64,000 bases of DNA, from positions 1-64,000 of the forward strand of contig NZ_CABVOU010000033.1 in assembly GCF_902500215.1 (NCBI RefSeq). Reading direction: 5' to 3'. The notes under the pieces were generated by a model. The model saw only the letters and a list, made by a program, of their open reading frames with translations. It was not told where the DNA came from and did no database searches. Shown piece after piece: positions 40,390-49,972 of this stretch; position 1 is the first letter of the stretch; each line of letters starts with the position of its first letter. A program made the position numbers and the translations under genes. Origin of the DNA: Halomonas lysinitropha. Its GTDB lineage: Bacteria; Pseudomonadota; Gammaproteobacteria; Pseudomonadales; Halomonadaceae.

Positions 40390-43170
40390 TCAGGGCGGGG
40401 GCAGCTCGGCGAGGCTCGCGAGCATGCGGTCGAACTCCCCTACCTCGCGCTCCCAGAGCTTCGCGGGCATCGGACCGTTGGCCAGCAGGCCGGCAAGTAT
40501 CTGATGGAGTTCCTCGGCTCGGGAGGCCTGCTGGCCCAGGTTGTCGTTGAGGCGTTCCACCTGGATCGCCAGGCGCAGCGGATCGTCACGCTGATTGACG
40601 GGACCCCCGACCAGCAGTGACAGATGGGCTCTCAGGCGTGCTAGCCGCTCCTCTACCGTGACCTCAGGGCCGGACTGGCGAGCGGTGTTACGCCGTTCAT
40701 GGGCCTGGCGCAGTGTGCTGGGCAGGGACAGGTCCTGGGGGAGCGGGATCTGCTCAGCGGGGCCGCCGGCCAGACGCCGATCATCCGCCTGCAGGTGGGC
40801 ATTGAGCAGAGGGCGGATGGTCTGCCAGCGTTCGGCCTCCTCGGCCAGCGACAGGCGGGCCAGGCGCTCGCGGCGGGCCCGCACGATGCCGGACCAGCGG
40901 CGTCGCATGCCCTCGCTGCGCCGTCCCGAGGGCAGGGGCTCGAGTGCTGTGGCCTCGTGCACGGCCTCATCCAGGACGTTGGCCTCGCGGCTGCTTGTCG
41001 GGTGCCAGCTATCCAGCCGGTCGATCAGCGCCTGCATGGCATCCAACTGGGCCCGGTTGCGCTGGGCCTGGTCATCCCGGGCGGCCTCTCGGCTGGCGAA
41101 GATGTCGTCGCATAGTGAACGGAACTCTCGCCACAGCGCCTGCTCCTCGCCCTTGGGGGCGCGGCCCAGTTCCCGCCAGCGGTGCTGCAGCGCCTTGGCC
41201 TGGTCGGCCCGCTTGGTTGCGGGCATGTCCCGGGCCAATAGCTCGCGGGTCTGTTCGATCAGGTCACGCTTGGCCTCGGCGATCTCCCCGGCACGGCGGT
41301 CGATGAGGGCCTGGAGGTCATGACGGATGCGCCCGAAGCGTCGACCGACGGACTCGGCTTGCTCGCGGGGCACGGGGGCGAAGCGGCGCCATTGCTCTCG
41401 CGAGCGGTCGCGAATCTCGCGCAGCGCATCGGGGTTGGCCGCATGATCGGGCTGCTCGAGCAGTGTCTCGAGTTGTTCGCACAGTGACTCGCGGGCCTTC
41501 AGGTTTTGCTGGCGCTCGGCCTGTTGGCGCTCCCGCCAGGGTGCCAGGCGTTCGTGAATGCGGTCGGAGGCGGCGCGGAAGCGGATGGACTGCTCGCGGT
41601 TGGCGGCGGCATCGCCCAGGGCCTTCCACTCCTTGACCAGTTGACGATGGCGGCGGTCTAGCTCGGCCTCGGCCGTGGCCGAGTCGTCAGCCAGTTCCTC
41701 GATGGCAATGCACAGCTGGTCTCGCTTGGGGCCGGCAACGAAGCCGCGCCAGTCACGGAGTTCGGCGAGTCGTGCAGCGAGATGCTTGAGGCGCGCCTGA
41801 TGGGGCTGCAGCGGTGCCTGGGGCAACTGCTCGGCCTGCTGACGCAATCGCTGGTAAAGTCGGCTGGCGCCCTTGAAGGCGCCGCTCTCGAGCAGGCGTT
41901 CGAGGTCGTCGAGCTCCTCGACGAACCGCGACAGGCGGGCATTCAGGTCATTGTCTTCCCGAACCGTGTCGGCGGCGAGGCGCGTACGGGCACGTTGCAG
42001 CAGCGGTGTTGGTGCCAGTCCCTGCGGCCAGCGGCAGGCCTCGACCAGGGCTTTTAGTCGTTCGTCATCGCCGTCCTTCAGGGCTTGCTCGATCGCCTCG
42101 GCTCGCTCGTCCAGTCGCACCCGTGCCTGGGCGATGCTTTCGTAGGCGACGAGGGCACGGTCATAGCGCTCACGCAGGGCCTCATCGGCCAGGTGCTGGT
42201 CGGAGAGTGCCTGCCAGCGAGTGGCCAGCAGGCGCTTCTGGGCGCGGAGGCTGGCGATGTCCTGGTCGGTGAGTCGATCCCCTTGATGCAGAGCGTCTAG
42301 GCTCTCTTCCAGCGCCTCGATCAGGGACTCCCGGATCTGGTCGGCACTCTCGCGCTGACGATGGTCGGCCTCCCGGGCATGCTCCTGGGCCTCGTGGTCG
42401 CCGATGACCTTGCGGCAGCGTAGGCAGGCCTCCTGATAGCGACGCTCCTGCTGTGCGTTCGGCAGGTCCTCGAGCTTGGTCCATTCGCGCATCAGGTGGC
42501 GGAAACGACCGGCATAAAGCGGTTCCCAGGGGTTGCTGGCGTGCTGCTCCAGCTTCTCGAGAAGGGCCTCACGGCGCTCCCGAGCGGCCGCCAGGGAGGC
42601 GGCGTCGGCCTTCAGCCGGTTGAGGCGTTCGCGTGCCTTGCGGGCCACCTGGCGGTCACGTCTTGCCTCGTGGGCGAGTCGAGAGAGTCCGGTCTCGCTC
42701 TCGACCCGGGCGGCGGCGGCATGACGCACGGCGGCGATGCCGTTATCGCAGGCCTGGCGTATCAGGTCCTCTTCCCTCTCGAGTCGAGCCAGAGCGGCAA
42801 AGCGCAGCTGCTGGTTGTCGCCCTGCAGGGCCAGCTCATTGAGCAGCTCAGGGTCTTCGATCCGCTCCACCAAGGCGGTGCGTGTCGTCAGATCATGTTG
42901 GCCGCGGCGGCCGGCGAGCAGGGCTACCAGCTGTTGCCGCAGTTCGGGTGAGGCGTCATCGTCCCGATACAGCGCCAGCAGGTGCTCGGGATCCTCCAGG
43001 TGTACAAGGGCTGCTTGGCGCACCCCGGGGTCCGGATCGAGGGCGAGCTGTTCGAGGGCACGGCGCTGGTCATCACGGGACGGGGCGAGACGTGCCACGG
43101 CCTGGCGGCGGACGTCGGGGTCCGGGTGTTTCCAGCGCGGGGCGAACAGGCGACGAAGGAGTCCAGACAT
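40390..43170 (-). CDS. HEAT-repeat and DUF349-repeat protein
   Basis: A 926-aa soluble, charged, almost wholly helical protein. The first 170 residues contain HEAT-like units (DPDVRRQAVARLA, DPGVRQAALVHLED), and the rest has several DUF349-type helical repeats with recurring W..L/R..F motifs (REWTKLEDLP, TRWQALSDQ, KEWKALGDA, EQWRRFAPVP, HRWRELGRAPKGEEQALWREFR). No catalytic motif is seen. The function of DUF349 proteins is not established. ATG at 43170 (MSGLLRRLFAPRW) follows AGGA; earlier in-frame codons back to 43269 read through the leader hairpin. It is divergent from minC. Confidence 0.8.
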   Translation of the reverse strand: MSGLLRRLFAPRWKHPDPDVRRQAVARLAPSRDDQRRALEQLALDPDPGVRQAALVHLEDPEHLLALYRDDDASPELRQQLVALLAGRRGQHDLTTRTALVERIEDPELLNELALQGDNQQLRFAALARLEREEDLIRQACDNGIAAVRHAAAARVESETGLSRLAHEARRDRQVARKARERLNRLKADAASLAAARERREALLEKLEQHASNPWEPLYAGRFRHLMREWTKLEDLPNAQQERRYQEACLRCRKVIGDHEAQEHAREADHRQRESADQIRESLIEALEESLDALHQGDRLTDQDIASLRAQKRLLATRWQALSDQHLADEALRERYDRALVAYESIAQARVRLDERAEAIEQALKDGDDERLKALVEACRWPQGLAPTPLLQRARTRLAADTVREDNDLNARLSRFVEELDDLERLLESGAFKGASRLYQRLRQQAEQLPQAPLQPHQARLKHLAARLAELRDWRGFVAGPKRDQLCIAIEELADDSATAEAELDRRHRQLVKEWKALGDAAANREQSIRFRAASDRIHERLAPWRERQQAERQQNLKARESLCEQLETLLEQPDHAANPDALREIRDRSREQWRRFAPVPREQAESVGRRFGRIRHDLQALIDRRAGEIAEAKRDLIEQTRELLARDMPATKRADQAKALQHRWRELGRAPKGEEQALWREFRSLCDDIFASREAARDDQAQRNRAQLDAMQALIDRLDSWHPTSSREANVLDEAVHEATALEPLPSGRRSEGMRRRWSGIVRARRERLARLSLAEEAERWQTIRPLLNAHLQADDRRLAGGPAEQIPLPQDLSLPSTLRQAHERRNTARQSGPEVTVEERLARLRAHLSLLVGGPVNQRDDPLRLAIQVERLNDNLGQQASRAEELHQILAGLLANGPMPAKLWEREVGEFDRMLASLAELPPP

Positions 43171-43191
43171 GGGGCATCCTGACAATGGAAT

Positions 43192-43210
43192 TGCGCCCCG
43201 GCGGGGCGCA
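43192..43210. promoter_or_regulatory. GC hairpin in the leader of the DUF349 gene
   Basis: TGCGCCCC-GGC-GGGGCGCA, an 8-bp perfect stem, lies 22 bases before the DUF349 start codon in the divergent minC intergenic region. It could affect translation or act as a binding site. Confidence 0.4.
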
Positions 43211-43426
43211 GGAGGATCATTATTGTTGACAGCAACGGCGCGGGGCACAGCTCGAGAGTATCTAAGCACGTGCCGCGCCAGCAGAAAAGTCTATCGGCGG
43301 GCAGTTGTGGCCATTCGGAGACACTGACAAGACCCCCTGCATGGTCGTATGATCGGTTGCAGGGTCGCAGCCACTCGCTTAGCGTTGTGGCTATACCCCG
43401 ATCATCACCCGACGTGGAGCTCGGCA

Positions 43427-44212
43427 ATGAGTCTCAAAGTGGACAGGGACAGCATGGCATTCACCTTCAAGGGGGGGATGCTGCCGATGACGGTCATGGA
43501 GCTGACCAGCGCCGATCCCGAGCGCATCCGTGAACAACTCGCCGGCAAGCTCAGCCAGTCCCCGGCCTTTTTCCAGCATACTCCGGTCGTTCTCAACGTC
43601 GAGAAGCTCGATGAGCCGCACCTGGCTCTGGAGCGCATCTGCGCGGTATGCCGAGCCCACAAGCTGCTGCCGGTGGCGGTGCGCGGCGGGCCGGACCCGG
43701 TCAAACAGTCGGCCTGGGCCCTTGGGCTGGGCTGGTTTCCCCCCCAGGATGCCTCCCGTCCGCGCCCTCTGGAGAGTGTCGCCGGTGATGGCGACGCCGA
43801 CTCGGCCGACTCGGCCGAGTCGGTAGAGCTGTCGGAGCCGTCAGTGGAGGCCGTGGCGCCGGACGCGCTGCCTGGCACCACGGCGGGGGGGCGCATCTAC
43901 CGTGGTACAGTGCGCTCCGGACAGCAGGTGACGGCCCCCGAGGGCGATCTGGTGGTGGTTGGGGCGGTCAATGCCGGCGCCGAAGTTCTCGCTGCCGGCA
44001 GCGTGCATGTCTACGGTGCACTGCGCGGGCGTGCCCTGGCCGGTATCCATGGCGATGCTCTGGCCGGTATCTTCTGCCGTGAGCTGCATGCCGAGCTGCT
44101 GTCGGTGGCCGGCAACTACAAGCGCCTCGAGGACATCGATCCGCGCCTGCTGGGTACCACCGTGCAGGTCCGGTTGATTGACGACCAATTGGGTATCACG
44201 TCGCTGGCCTGA
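43427..44212 (+). CDS. minC: septum site-determining protein MinC
   Basis: An inhibitor of FtsZ assembly that acts with MinD to block polar division. The N-domain (residues 1-105; MAFTFKGGMLPMTVMEL, VLNVEKLDEPHLALE, RGGPDPVKQSAWALGLGWFP) is joined by an acidic, repeat-like linker (ADSADSAESVELSEPS, encoded by GACTCGGCC units) to the C-terminal beta-helix domain (RGTVRSGQQV, DLVVVGAVNAGAEVLAAGSV, IYCREL-like IFCREL) that binds MinD. ATG at 43427 has GGAG upstream. First gene of minCDE. Confidence 0.96.
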   Translation: MSLKVDRDSMAFTFKGGMLPMTVMELTSADPERIREQLAGKLSQSPAFFQHTPVVLNVEKLDEPHLALERICAVCRAHKLLPVAVRGGPDPVKQSAWALGLGWFPPQDASRPRPLESVAGDGDADSADSAESVELSEPSVEAVAPDALPGTTAGGRIYRGTVRSGQQVTAPEGDLVVVGAVNAGAEVLAAGSVHVYGALRGRALAGIHGDALAGIFCRELHAELLSVAGNYKRLEDIDPRLLGTTVQVRLIDDQLGITSLA

Positions 44213-44273
44213 TCCCGGCCATCAGCGTTTGCACCATCATTCCCTTTTATCATCACAAGACAGGATGCGACAC

Positions 44274-45092
44274 TTGGCCAAGATCATCGTTGTGACCTCC
44301 GGCAAGGGTGGGGTCGGCAAGACAACCAGCGCAGCCGCCATCGCCACAGGGCTGGCGCTGCGTGGCAAGAAGACCGTGGTCATCGACTTCGACGTGGGGC
44401 TGCGTAACCTCGATCTGATCATGGGCTGTGAGCGCCGCGTGGTCTACGACCTGGTGAATGTTATCCAGGGCGAGGCGGGGTTGAATCAGGCATTGATTCG
44501 CGACAAGCGGGTCGACAACCTGCACATCCTGCCGGCCTCCCAGACCCGCGACAAGGATGCCCTGACCCTTGAAGGCGTCGAGAAGGTGCTCGACACCCTG
44601 AACAAGGATTTCGACTTCATCATCTGCGATTCCCCGGCAGGCATCGAGCGCGGCGCCCAGCTGGCCATGTACTTCGCCGACGCGGCGATCGTGGTCACCA
44701 ATCCCGAAGTCTCTTCGGTGCGCGACTCCGATCGCATCCTCGGCCTGCTGGCCTCCAAGACCCGCCGCGCAGAACGCGGCGAGGATCCGATTCAGGAGCA
44801 TCTGCTGATCACCCGCTACAACCCGAGTCGTGTCGACCTGGGCGACATGCTCAACCTGGAAGACATTCGCGAGATTCTGGCCATTGACCTCCTCGGCCTG
44901 ATCCCGGAGTCGGAGGCGGTGCTGCGGGCATCCAACCAGGGGGTGCCGGTCACCCACGATGACGACAGCGATGCCGGCCAGGCGTATGCCGATACCGTGG
45001 CCCGCCTGCTGGGCGAGGAGGTGCCCCTTCGCTTCCACGAGTACCAGAAGAAGAGTCTGTTGAGCCGCATGTTTGGAGGAGTCCGCCGGTGA
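44274..45092 (+). CDS. minD: septum site-determining ATPase MinD
   Basis: A deviant Walker A ATPase ([16 protein letters not shown]) with [16 protein letters not shown] and [12 protein letters not shown], and a C-terminal amphipathic membrane-targeting helix ([13 protein letters not shown]). It recruits MinC to the membrane and oscillates under MinE. TTG at 44274 gives the usual MinD N-terminus (M)[12 protein letters not shown] with AGGA eight bases upstream; ATG at 44265 is possible but adds three residues. Overlaps minE by four bases. Confidence 0.97.
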   Translation: MAKIIVVTSGKGGVGKTTSAAAIATGLALRGKKTVVIDFDVGLRNLDLIMGCERRVVYDLVNVIQGEAGLNQALIRDKRVDNLHILPASQTRDKDALTLEGVEKVLDTLNKDFDFIICDSPAGIERGAQLAMYFADAAIVVTNPEVSSVRDSDRILGLLASKTRRAERGEDPIQEHLLITRYNPSRVDLGDMLNLEDIREILAIDLLGLIPESEAVLRASNQGVPVTHDDDSDAGQAYADTVARLLGEEVPLRFHEYQKKSLLSRMFGGVRR

Positions 45093-45340
45093 AGTTGCTC
45101 GAATTCCTGAAGCGCGAGCGCAAGAAGTCCGCGTCGGTCGCCAAGGAGCGGCTGCAGATCATCGTGGCCCATCAGCGTACCCAGCGAGGGCAGCCGGACT
45201 ACATGCCGCTGCTGGAGAAGGAGCTGCTGGAAGTGATCCGCCGCTACGTGCAGATCGATGATGACGCGGTGAACATCACCCTCGACAGCGAGGACAATTG
45301 CTCGGTGCTGGAGCTCAACGTGACCCTGCCCAAGTCCTGA
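45089..45340 (+). CDS. minE: cell division topological specificity factor MinE
   Basis: An 83-aa protein with an N-terminal membrane/anti-MinCD helix ([20 protein letters not shown]), the contact helix (LQIIVAHQR) and a C-terminal topological specificity domain ([32 protein letters not shown]). It releases MinD from the membrane and confines MinCD to the poles. The GTG start overlaps the minD stop. Confidence 0.97.
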   Translation: MKLLEFLKRERKKSASVAKERLQIIVAHQRTQRGQPDYMPLLEKELLEVIRRYVQIDDDAVNITLDSEDNCSVLELNVTLPKS

Positions 45341-45367
45341 ACAGGCAGCCCCGAGTGAACCTTGGGC

Positions 45368-45389
45368 ACGACTCCGGCGGCTGAGTCGT
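45368..45389. terminator. hairpin after minE
   Basis: ACGACTC / GAGTCGT, a 7-bp perfect stem with an 8-base loop, 28 bases after the minE stop. There is no T-run, so termination is only a suggestion. Confidence 0.35.
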
Positions 45390-45448
45390 CAGCGGGCCTG
45401 TGCTAGGCTGGAGGCCGTGAATTCACGCCTTTCGGAGAGCTCCCGCCC

Positions 45449-46939
45449 ATGGCGCAGACCCCCGCTGCCCCGCAGTCCTTCCTGTGGCACGATTACGAGA
45501 CCTTCGGCGCTGATCCGCGTCGCGATAGGCCTTCCCAGTTCGCGGCCATTCGCACCGACCCCGACCTCAACGAGATCGGTGAGCCTCTCGAGCTCTTCTG
45601 CAAGCCGGCCGATGACTTCCTGCCCCATCCCCAGGCCTGCCTGATCACCGGCATCACACCCCAGCAGGCTCGCCGACGTGGCCTGCCCGAGGCGGAGTTC
45701 GCCGGCGTGGTCGAGGCGGCCATGAGCGAACCGGGCACCTGTGCGCTGGGCTACAACAGCCTGCGCTTCGACGACGAGGTGAGCCGCCACCTCTTCTACC
45801 GCAACTTGCTCGACCCCTATGCCCGGGAGTGGCAGAACGGCAACTCGCGCTGGGACCTGATCGATGTGGTGCGTGCCTTCCACGCCCTCCGCCCCGAGGG
45901 CATCGAGTGGCCGACGCGCGACGATGGTGCACCGAGCTTCAAGCTGGAACACCTGACGGTCGCCAACGGCATCGCCCATGCCGGGGCCCATGACGCCCTG
46001 GCCGATGTCCGCGCCACCATCGCTCTGGCGAAGTTGCTGCGTGAGCGCAACGGCAAGCTCTTCGACTACCTGCTGGGGCTGCGCGGCAAGCGTGCCGTCG
46101 CCCGGCAGCTGGACCTGCCGGGGCGCAAGCCGGTGCTGCACATCTCGCGGCGCTACCCGGCGAGCCGTGGCTGCAGCGCCCTGGTGATGCCGCTGGCCGA
46201 GCACCCCTCCAACCCCAACGGGGTGATCGTCTTCGACCTCTCCATGGATCCGGCCCCGCTGCTCGAGCTCACCCCCGAACAGATCCGCGAGCGGGTCTTC
46301 GTCAGCAATGACGACCTGGCGGAGGGGGCCGAGCGCATTCCGTTGAAGGTGATCCACCTCAACAAGTGTCCGGTGCTGTTCCCGACCAGTGCCCTCAAGG
46401 ACGCGGAGGGGCCGCAAAGGGGCGAGTACGGCACGATCGTCGAGCGCCTGGGACTGGACCTGGCCGCCTGCCGGGCTCACTGGAAGCAGCTGTCGAACCG
46501 CCCGGAGGTAGCCTCCCGGGTCGCCGAGGTGTTTGCCGCGCCGCCTCCCGAGCCGCCGCATGACCCGGACCTGATGCTCTATGCCGGGGGCTTCTTCTCG
46601 CCGGCGGATCGCCAGCAGATGCAGCGGGTGCGCGAGACTGATCCCTGGGACCTGGTGGGGGCTCGCTTCGCCTTCCAGGACCCGCGCCTCGAGGAGATGC
46701 TGTTCCGCTACCGGGCCCGCAGCTATCCGGAGACCCTGGAGAGCGAGGAGCAGGCGCGCTGGGAGGCCTTTCGCTGGGAACGCATGAACGACCCTGCCGT
46801 CGCCGGCCTGACCCTCAAGGAGTTCGCCCGGGAGATCGAACGGCTTAATAGTGTTCCGCTGTCCGACCGCGATCGGCAGATCCTCGAGGAGCTGGTGATG
46901 CATGTGGAGGCCATCATGCCATCCCAGGCCTTCGACTAG
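45449..46939 (+). CDS. sbcB: exodeoxyribonuclease I
   Basis: A 3'-5' single-strand DNA exonuclease in mismatch repair and recombination. The DEDDh catalytic residues are in WHDYETFG (Asp/Glu), LGYNSLRFDDEVSR and HAGAHDALADVRATI (His/Asp). The SH3-like and C-terminal domains follow (VFVSNDDLAEGAERIPLK; DLMLYAGGFFSPADRQ). The length of 496 aa is close to E. coli SbcB. It is followed by a REP-like element and heptamer repeats. Confidence 0.97.
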   Translation: MAQTPAAPQSFLWHDYETFGADPRRDRPSQFAAIRTDPDLNEIGEPLELFCKPADDFLPHPQACLITGITPQQARRRGLPEAEFAGVVEAAMSEPGTCALGYNSLRFDDEVSRHLFYRNLLDPYAREWQNGNSRWDLIDVVRAFHALRPEGIEWPTRDDGAPSFKLEHLTVANGIAHAGAHDALADVRATIALAKLLRERNGKLFDYLLGLRGKRAVARQLDLPGRKPVLHISRRYPASRGCSALVMPLAEHPSNPNGVIVFDLSMDPAPLLELTPEQIRERVFVSNDDLAEGAERIPLKVIHLNKCPVLFPTSALKDAEGPQRGEYGTIVERLGLDLAACRAHWKQLSNRPEVASRVAEVFAAPPPEPPHDPDLMLYAGGFFSPADRQQMQRVRETDPWDLVGARFAFQDPRLEEMLFRYRARSYPETLESEEQARWEAFRWERMNDPAVAGLTLKEFAREIERLNSVPLSDRDRQILEELVMHVEAIMPSQAFD

Positions 46940-46974
46940 CGGATCGCAAGCCCTAAGGCCGAGCCTACGCGGTT

Positions 46975-47056
46975 CTTGTGGGAGCGGTGCTTGCACCGCG
47001 AAATACGTCAGGAGGCCTTCGGCCTCCCATCGCGCAGCAAGCTGCGCTCCCACAAG
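46975..47056. repeat. REP/BIME-like cruciform element after sbcB
   Basis: The outer arms CTTGTGGGAGCG and CGCTCCCACAAG match perfectly over 12 bp. Inside are three smaller hairpins: GCGGTGCTTGCACCGC, GGAGGCCTTCGGCCTCC and GCGCAGCAAGCTGCGC. A related element lies at 7894-7983. It is placed between convergent genes, where it may end or protect transcripts. Confidence 0.85.
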
Positions 47057-47076
47057 ACCTCATCCAACCTACCAGA

Positions 47077-47122
47077 CACTCACCACTCACCACTCACCAC
47101 TCACAAGCGCGAAGCGCGCTCA
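47077..47122. repeat. CTCACCA heptamers and AAGCGCGAAGCGCGCT palindrome overlapping the protease stop
   Basis: Four ACTCACC units followed by AAGCGCGAAGCGCGCTCAC. The last TCA (47120-47122) is the stop codon, on the minus strand, of the M16 protease gene, so the repeat defines that gene's end. Confidence 0.9.
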
Positions 47123-49972
47123 CTTCCCTTCCGGCAATGGCTTCAGCTCGCGGCTCAGGGCGAGTACGTCGCTGGGATCATCACCCGGGTCAAAGCTGAC
47201 CCTTGCCACAGCGTCTTCGCGCAGCGTCCGCCAGCTCGCCTGCAGTTCTTCGGCGGTGACGGTCAGAGCCTGCTCGGCGAGGCGGCGGTGGCGGTCGAAG
47301 GCGGTATCACCGTAAGCAAGTGCGCGCCACAGGCGATTGGTGCGCTCGGAGAGGCTGGTGTCGCGCTGCATCAGCTCGTCGTGCACGGCCTGGCGGTAGG
47401 CGGCCAGGTCTTCATCGTCGAGTGACTCGAGGCGCCCGGCGAAGTCGTCCAGGAAGGCATCGATGCGGGCCTGGATCGCCTCGCTTGGGGTGTCGGGGGA
47501 CTGCACCAGCAGGCTGATGCCGGGGGCATCGAGCATCGGCGAATAGCTGGCGTTGACCACATAGCCAAGCTGTTCCTCGGTGCGCAGACGCTGGTAGAAA
47601 GGCGTTTCCAGTAGCTGGCCCAGCACCGCCAGGCGTGCCTGGCTGTCAAGCGAGCGGTCCGGCCCTTGAAGGTAGCGCAGTACCACTGACTCCTCCCGGG
47701 TGGTGGCCGGCGTCAGCGTGGGCAGGTCGTTCACCTGAAGAGGGACGAGATCCGGGATCTCGTCTTCCGCGAGGGACGGGGAGAGTGCCTCGGCGACCAG
47801 CCGGGCCTCGCGCTCGGCGAGCGCGGCGTCGAGGTTGCCAACGGCCATGGCCTCCAGACGCAGGTCGGCCAGGAAGCGTTCACGGAAGCCCCGCAGGTCC
47901 TCCACGTCGAGTTCGCGACTGGCCTCGAGCAGGGCATCAATGGGCCACTGGGGGCGCACCAGCGCCTCGGACAGGGTGCGATGGGCCTGACGGTAGAGGG
48001 CGTCCTGAGGCGCGTTGCGCCATTCGCGCTGCAGGCGGTAGTGCACCCGGTCGAAGCTCGCGGCGTCGATCGCGCCCTCCTGCAACTGGTCGAGGACCCG
48101 GGCGATCAGGCGGTCCTGCCGGTCGCGCCAGCCGGAGAACGCTAGGGTGATGCCGCGGGCGTGGGCGTAGGCCTCGACGTTGTGACCGGCCAGGCGGGCG
48201 GGATACAGGGTCTCGTTGAGGCCGTCGCCGAGCCAGCCGGCGAGCAGGCGGGAGAGCACCGCCTCCTGCGCCTTCTGCCCGGCGGTAGGGTGCTGCAGAC
48301 TGAGGCGCCACTCTACCTTGGGGGTGTCGAAGCTGGCATCCGCCTTGTGCCAGAAGGCGAAGCCCGGCGCCTCGAGCCGCTTCTCCGGGACCTCGTCCTG
48401 GACATCGAGCAGTTCCAGGTCCTCGGCGATGTAGGGGTTGGGCTCGGGCAGGGCGAGGCCTGACAGCGGCTCGGCGGAGCTTGACGCCTCGACCTCGTGC
48501 CAGGGCGCGTCGAACCAGGGGGAGACCCGGTCGCCCTCGACGTCCGGACCGCTGTAGAGCCGCAGCAGCCGGTCGGGGCGCAGGCCATCGAGCCAGCGCG
48601 TGATCTGATCGCGATCGAAGCCCTCCATCAGGTAGGGGGCGACGTTGACATCCTCCAGCGGATAGCGTGCCAGGTTCATGGCCAGCCGCATGGCATCATT
48701 TTGCGGCGAGCCGTGCTGCTGAAACCTGAACTGCTGGTCGGCCAGGCGTGCCTGCTCCTCGTACCGCCAGGTTTCCAAGCCGTCGTCTCGGATCCGCTCG
48801 ATGGTGGCAAACAGGCTTTCCTGAATGCGGTCGAGTCGCTCTGCGCCATCCGGGGTCAAGCTGATGTCTACGGCGAACAGAGCGTGCCGGCCGTCGCCGC
48901 GAGTCACACCCGCCGAGAGGCCATCGGCCCAGCCCGCCTCGCGCAGCAAAGCGAGCAGGCTGCCTTCGCCCTCGTGACCGAGCAGGTGGGCCAGGTAGTC
49001 GGCCGGCTTGTGGCGGTAGGCCTGCTGGGGATCGGGCACCGGGAACAGGAAACTGACCCGTTGGCTGTCGCGCACCGATTGCATCTCGGCCGCGCGGGGT
49101 AGTGTCTGTTCGTTCACCAACGACGTCTCGATGACCGGGCGGGAGAGGCCGCGATCGGGTACGTCGGCGAAGCGCTCGGTGACCATGGCCTCGAGGTCAT
49201 CGAGGGCCTGGGGGGCGACCACGGCCAGGTGCATCACGTTGGCTCCGTAGTGGTCCTCATAGAAGCCGATCACCCGTTCACGCAGGCTCGGCTCGCCCTC
49301 GGGGCGGTCGGCCAGGGTCTCGCGGCTGCCCACCGAGAAGCCGGTTGTCGGATGGTCCGGATTGAGCAACTGGTTGAGTACATCATTGGTCCGGCGGCCG
49401 TCGTCGCGAAGGCGGGCCTGGTATTCGGAGTGCACCACGTTGCGCTCGCTCTCCAGGCGGTCGGCATTGAACAGCGGGGCAATGAAGAAGCGGCTGAAGC
49501 GGTCCAGGGCGCCGGCCAGGGCGTCGGGCTCGATCTCGAAGAAATAGTTGGTGTCATGGGGGGCGGTGAAGGCGTTGTGGCTGCCCCCGTGGCGCGATAG
49601 ATAGGCCTGGTAGGCATCCGACTCGGGGTAGGCATCGGTGCCCAGGAACAGCATGTGTTCGAGGAAGTGAGCCAGACCGGCCAGGTCCTCCGGATTCTGG
49701 GCGCTGCCCACGCCCACGTTCAGCGAGGCGGCAGCCTGATCGGCCTGGGGATCACTGACCAGCAGCACGCTGAGGCCGTTGGCGAGGGTCAGGGCGCGGT
49801 AGTGGCGGTCATCATTGGGGCCGACCCGCGGCGAGACGACCTCGTCGATGGCCGGCGTCGGTTTGGGTGCCTCGGCCCGGGCGTCCAGGCCCGTCATCAC
49901 GGCCATGGCCACGGCAATCCAGGTGAGCAGGCGGGCCGCTTGGCGGGAGAGGGCTGGCAAGGGCTGTGTCAT
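47120..49972 (-). CDS. ptrA: M16-family zinc metallopeptidase (pitrilysin/insulinase-like)
   Basis: A 950-aa, probably periplasmic protease with an N-terminal hydrophobic signal (LLTWIAVAMAVMTGLDARA). The inverted zinc motif HxxEH is in AGLAHFLEHMLFLG near residue 105, and the third ligand region is RNVVHSEYQ. The remaining three quarters form the additional M16 domains that close over the substrate (LGHEGEGSLLALLREAGWA; EEQLGYVVNASYSPM, the substrate-binding R/Y region). It degrades small peptides. The ATG overlaps the stop of the upstream SRAP-like gene by one base (TAATG), so the two are co-translated. The stop lies in a repeat. The symbol is by family; orthology with E. coli PtrA was not tested. 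Confidence 0.88.
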   Translation of the reverse strand: MTQPLPALSRQAARLLTWIAVAMAVMTGLDARAEAPKPTPAIDEVVSPRVGPNDDRHYRALTLANGLSVLLVSDPQADQAAASLNVGVGSAQNPEDLAGLAHFLEHMLFLGTDAYPESDAYQAYLSRHGGSHNAFTAPHDTNYFFEIEPDALAGALDRFSRFFIAPLFNADRLESERNVVHSEYQARLRDDGRRTNDVLNQLLNPDHPTTGFSVGSRETLADRPEGEPSLRERVIGFYEDHYGANVMHLAVVAPQALDDLEAMVTERFADVPDRGLSRPVIETSLVNEQTLPRAAEMQSVRDSQRVSFLFPVPDPQQAYRHKPADYLAHLLGHEGEGSLLALLREAGWADGLSAGVTRGDGRHALFAVDISLTPDGAERLDRIQESLFATIERIRDDGLETWRYEEQARLADQQFRFQQHGSPQNDAMRLAMNLARYPLEDVNVAPYLMEGFDRDQITRWLDGLRPDRLLRLYSGPDVEGDRVSPWFDAPWHEVEASSSAEPLSGLALPEPNPYIAEDLELLDVQDEVPEKRLEAPGFAFWHKADASFDTPKVEWRLSLQHPTAGQKAQEAVLSRLLAGWLGDGLNETLYPARLAGHNVEAYAHARGITLAFSGWRDRQDRLIARVLDQLQEGAIDAASFDRVHYRLQREWRNAPQDALYRQAHRTLSEALVRPQWPIDALLEASRELDVEDLRGFRERFLADLRLEAMAVGNLDAALAEREARLVAEALSPSLAEDEIPDLVPLQVNDLPTLTPATTREESVVLRYLQGPDRSLDSQARLAVLGQLLETPFYQRLRTEEQLGYVVNASYSPMLDAPGISLLVQSPDTPSEAIQARIDAFLDDFAGRLESLDDEDLAAYRQAVHDELMQRDTSLSERTNRLWRALAYGDTAFDRHRRLAEQALTVTAEELQASWRTLREDAVARVSFDPGDDPSDVLALSRELKPLPEGK

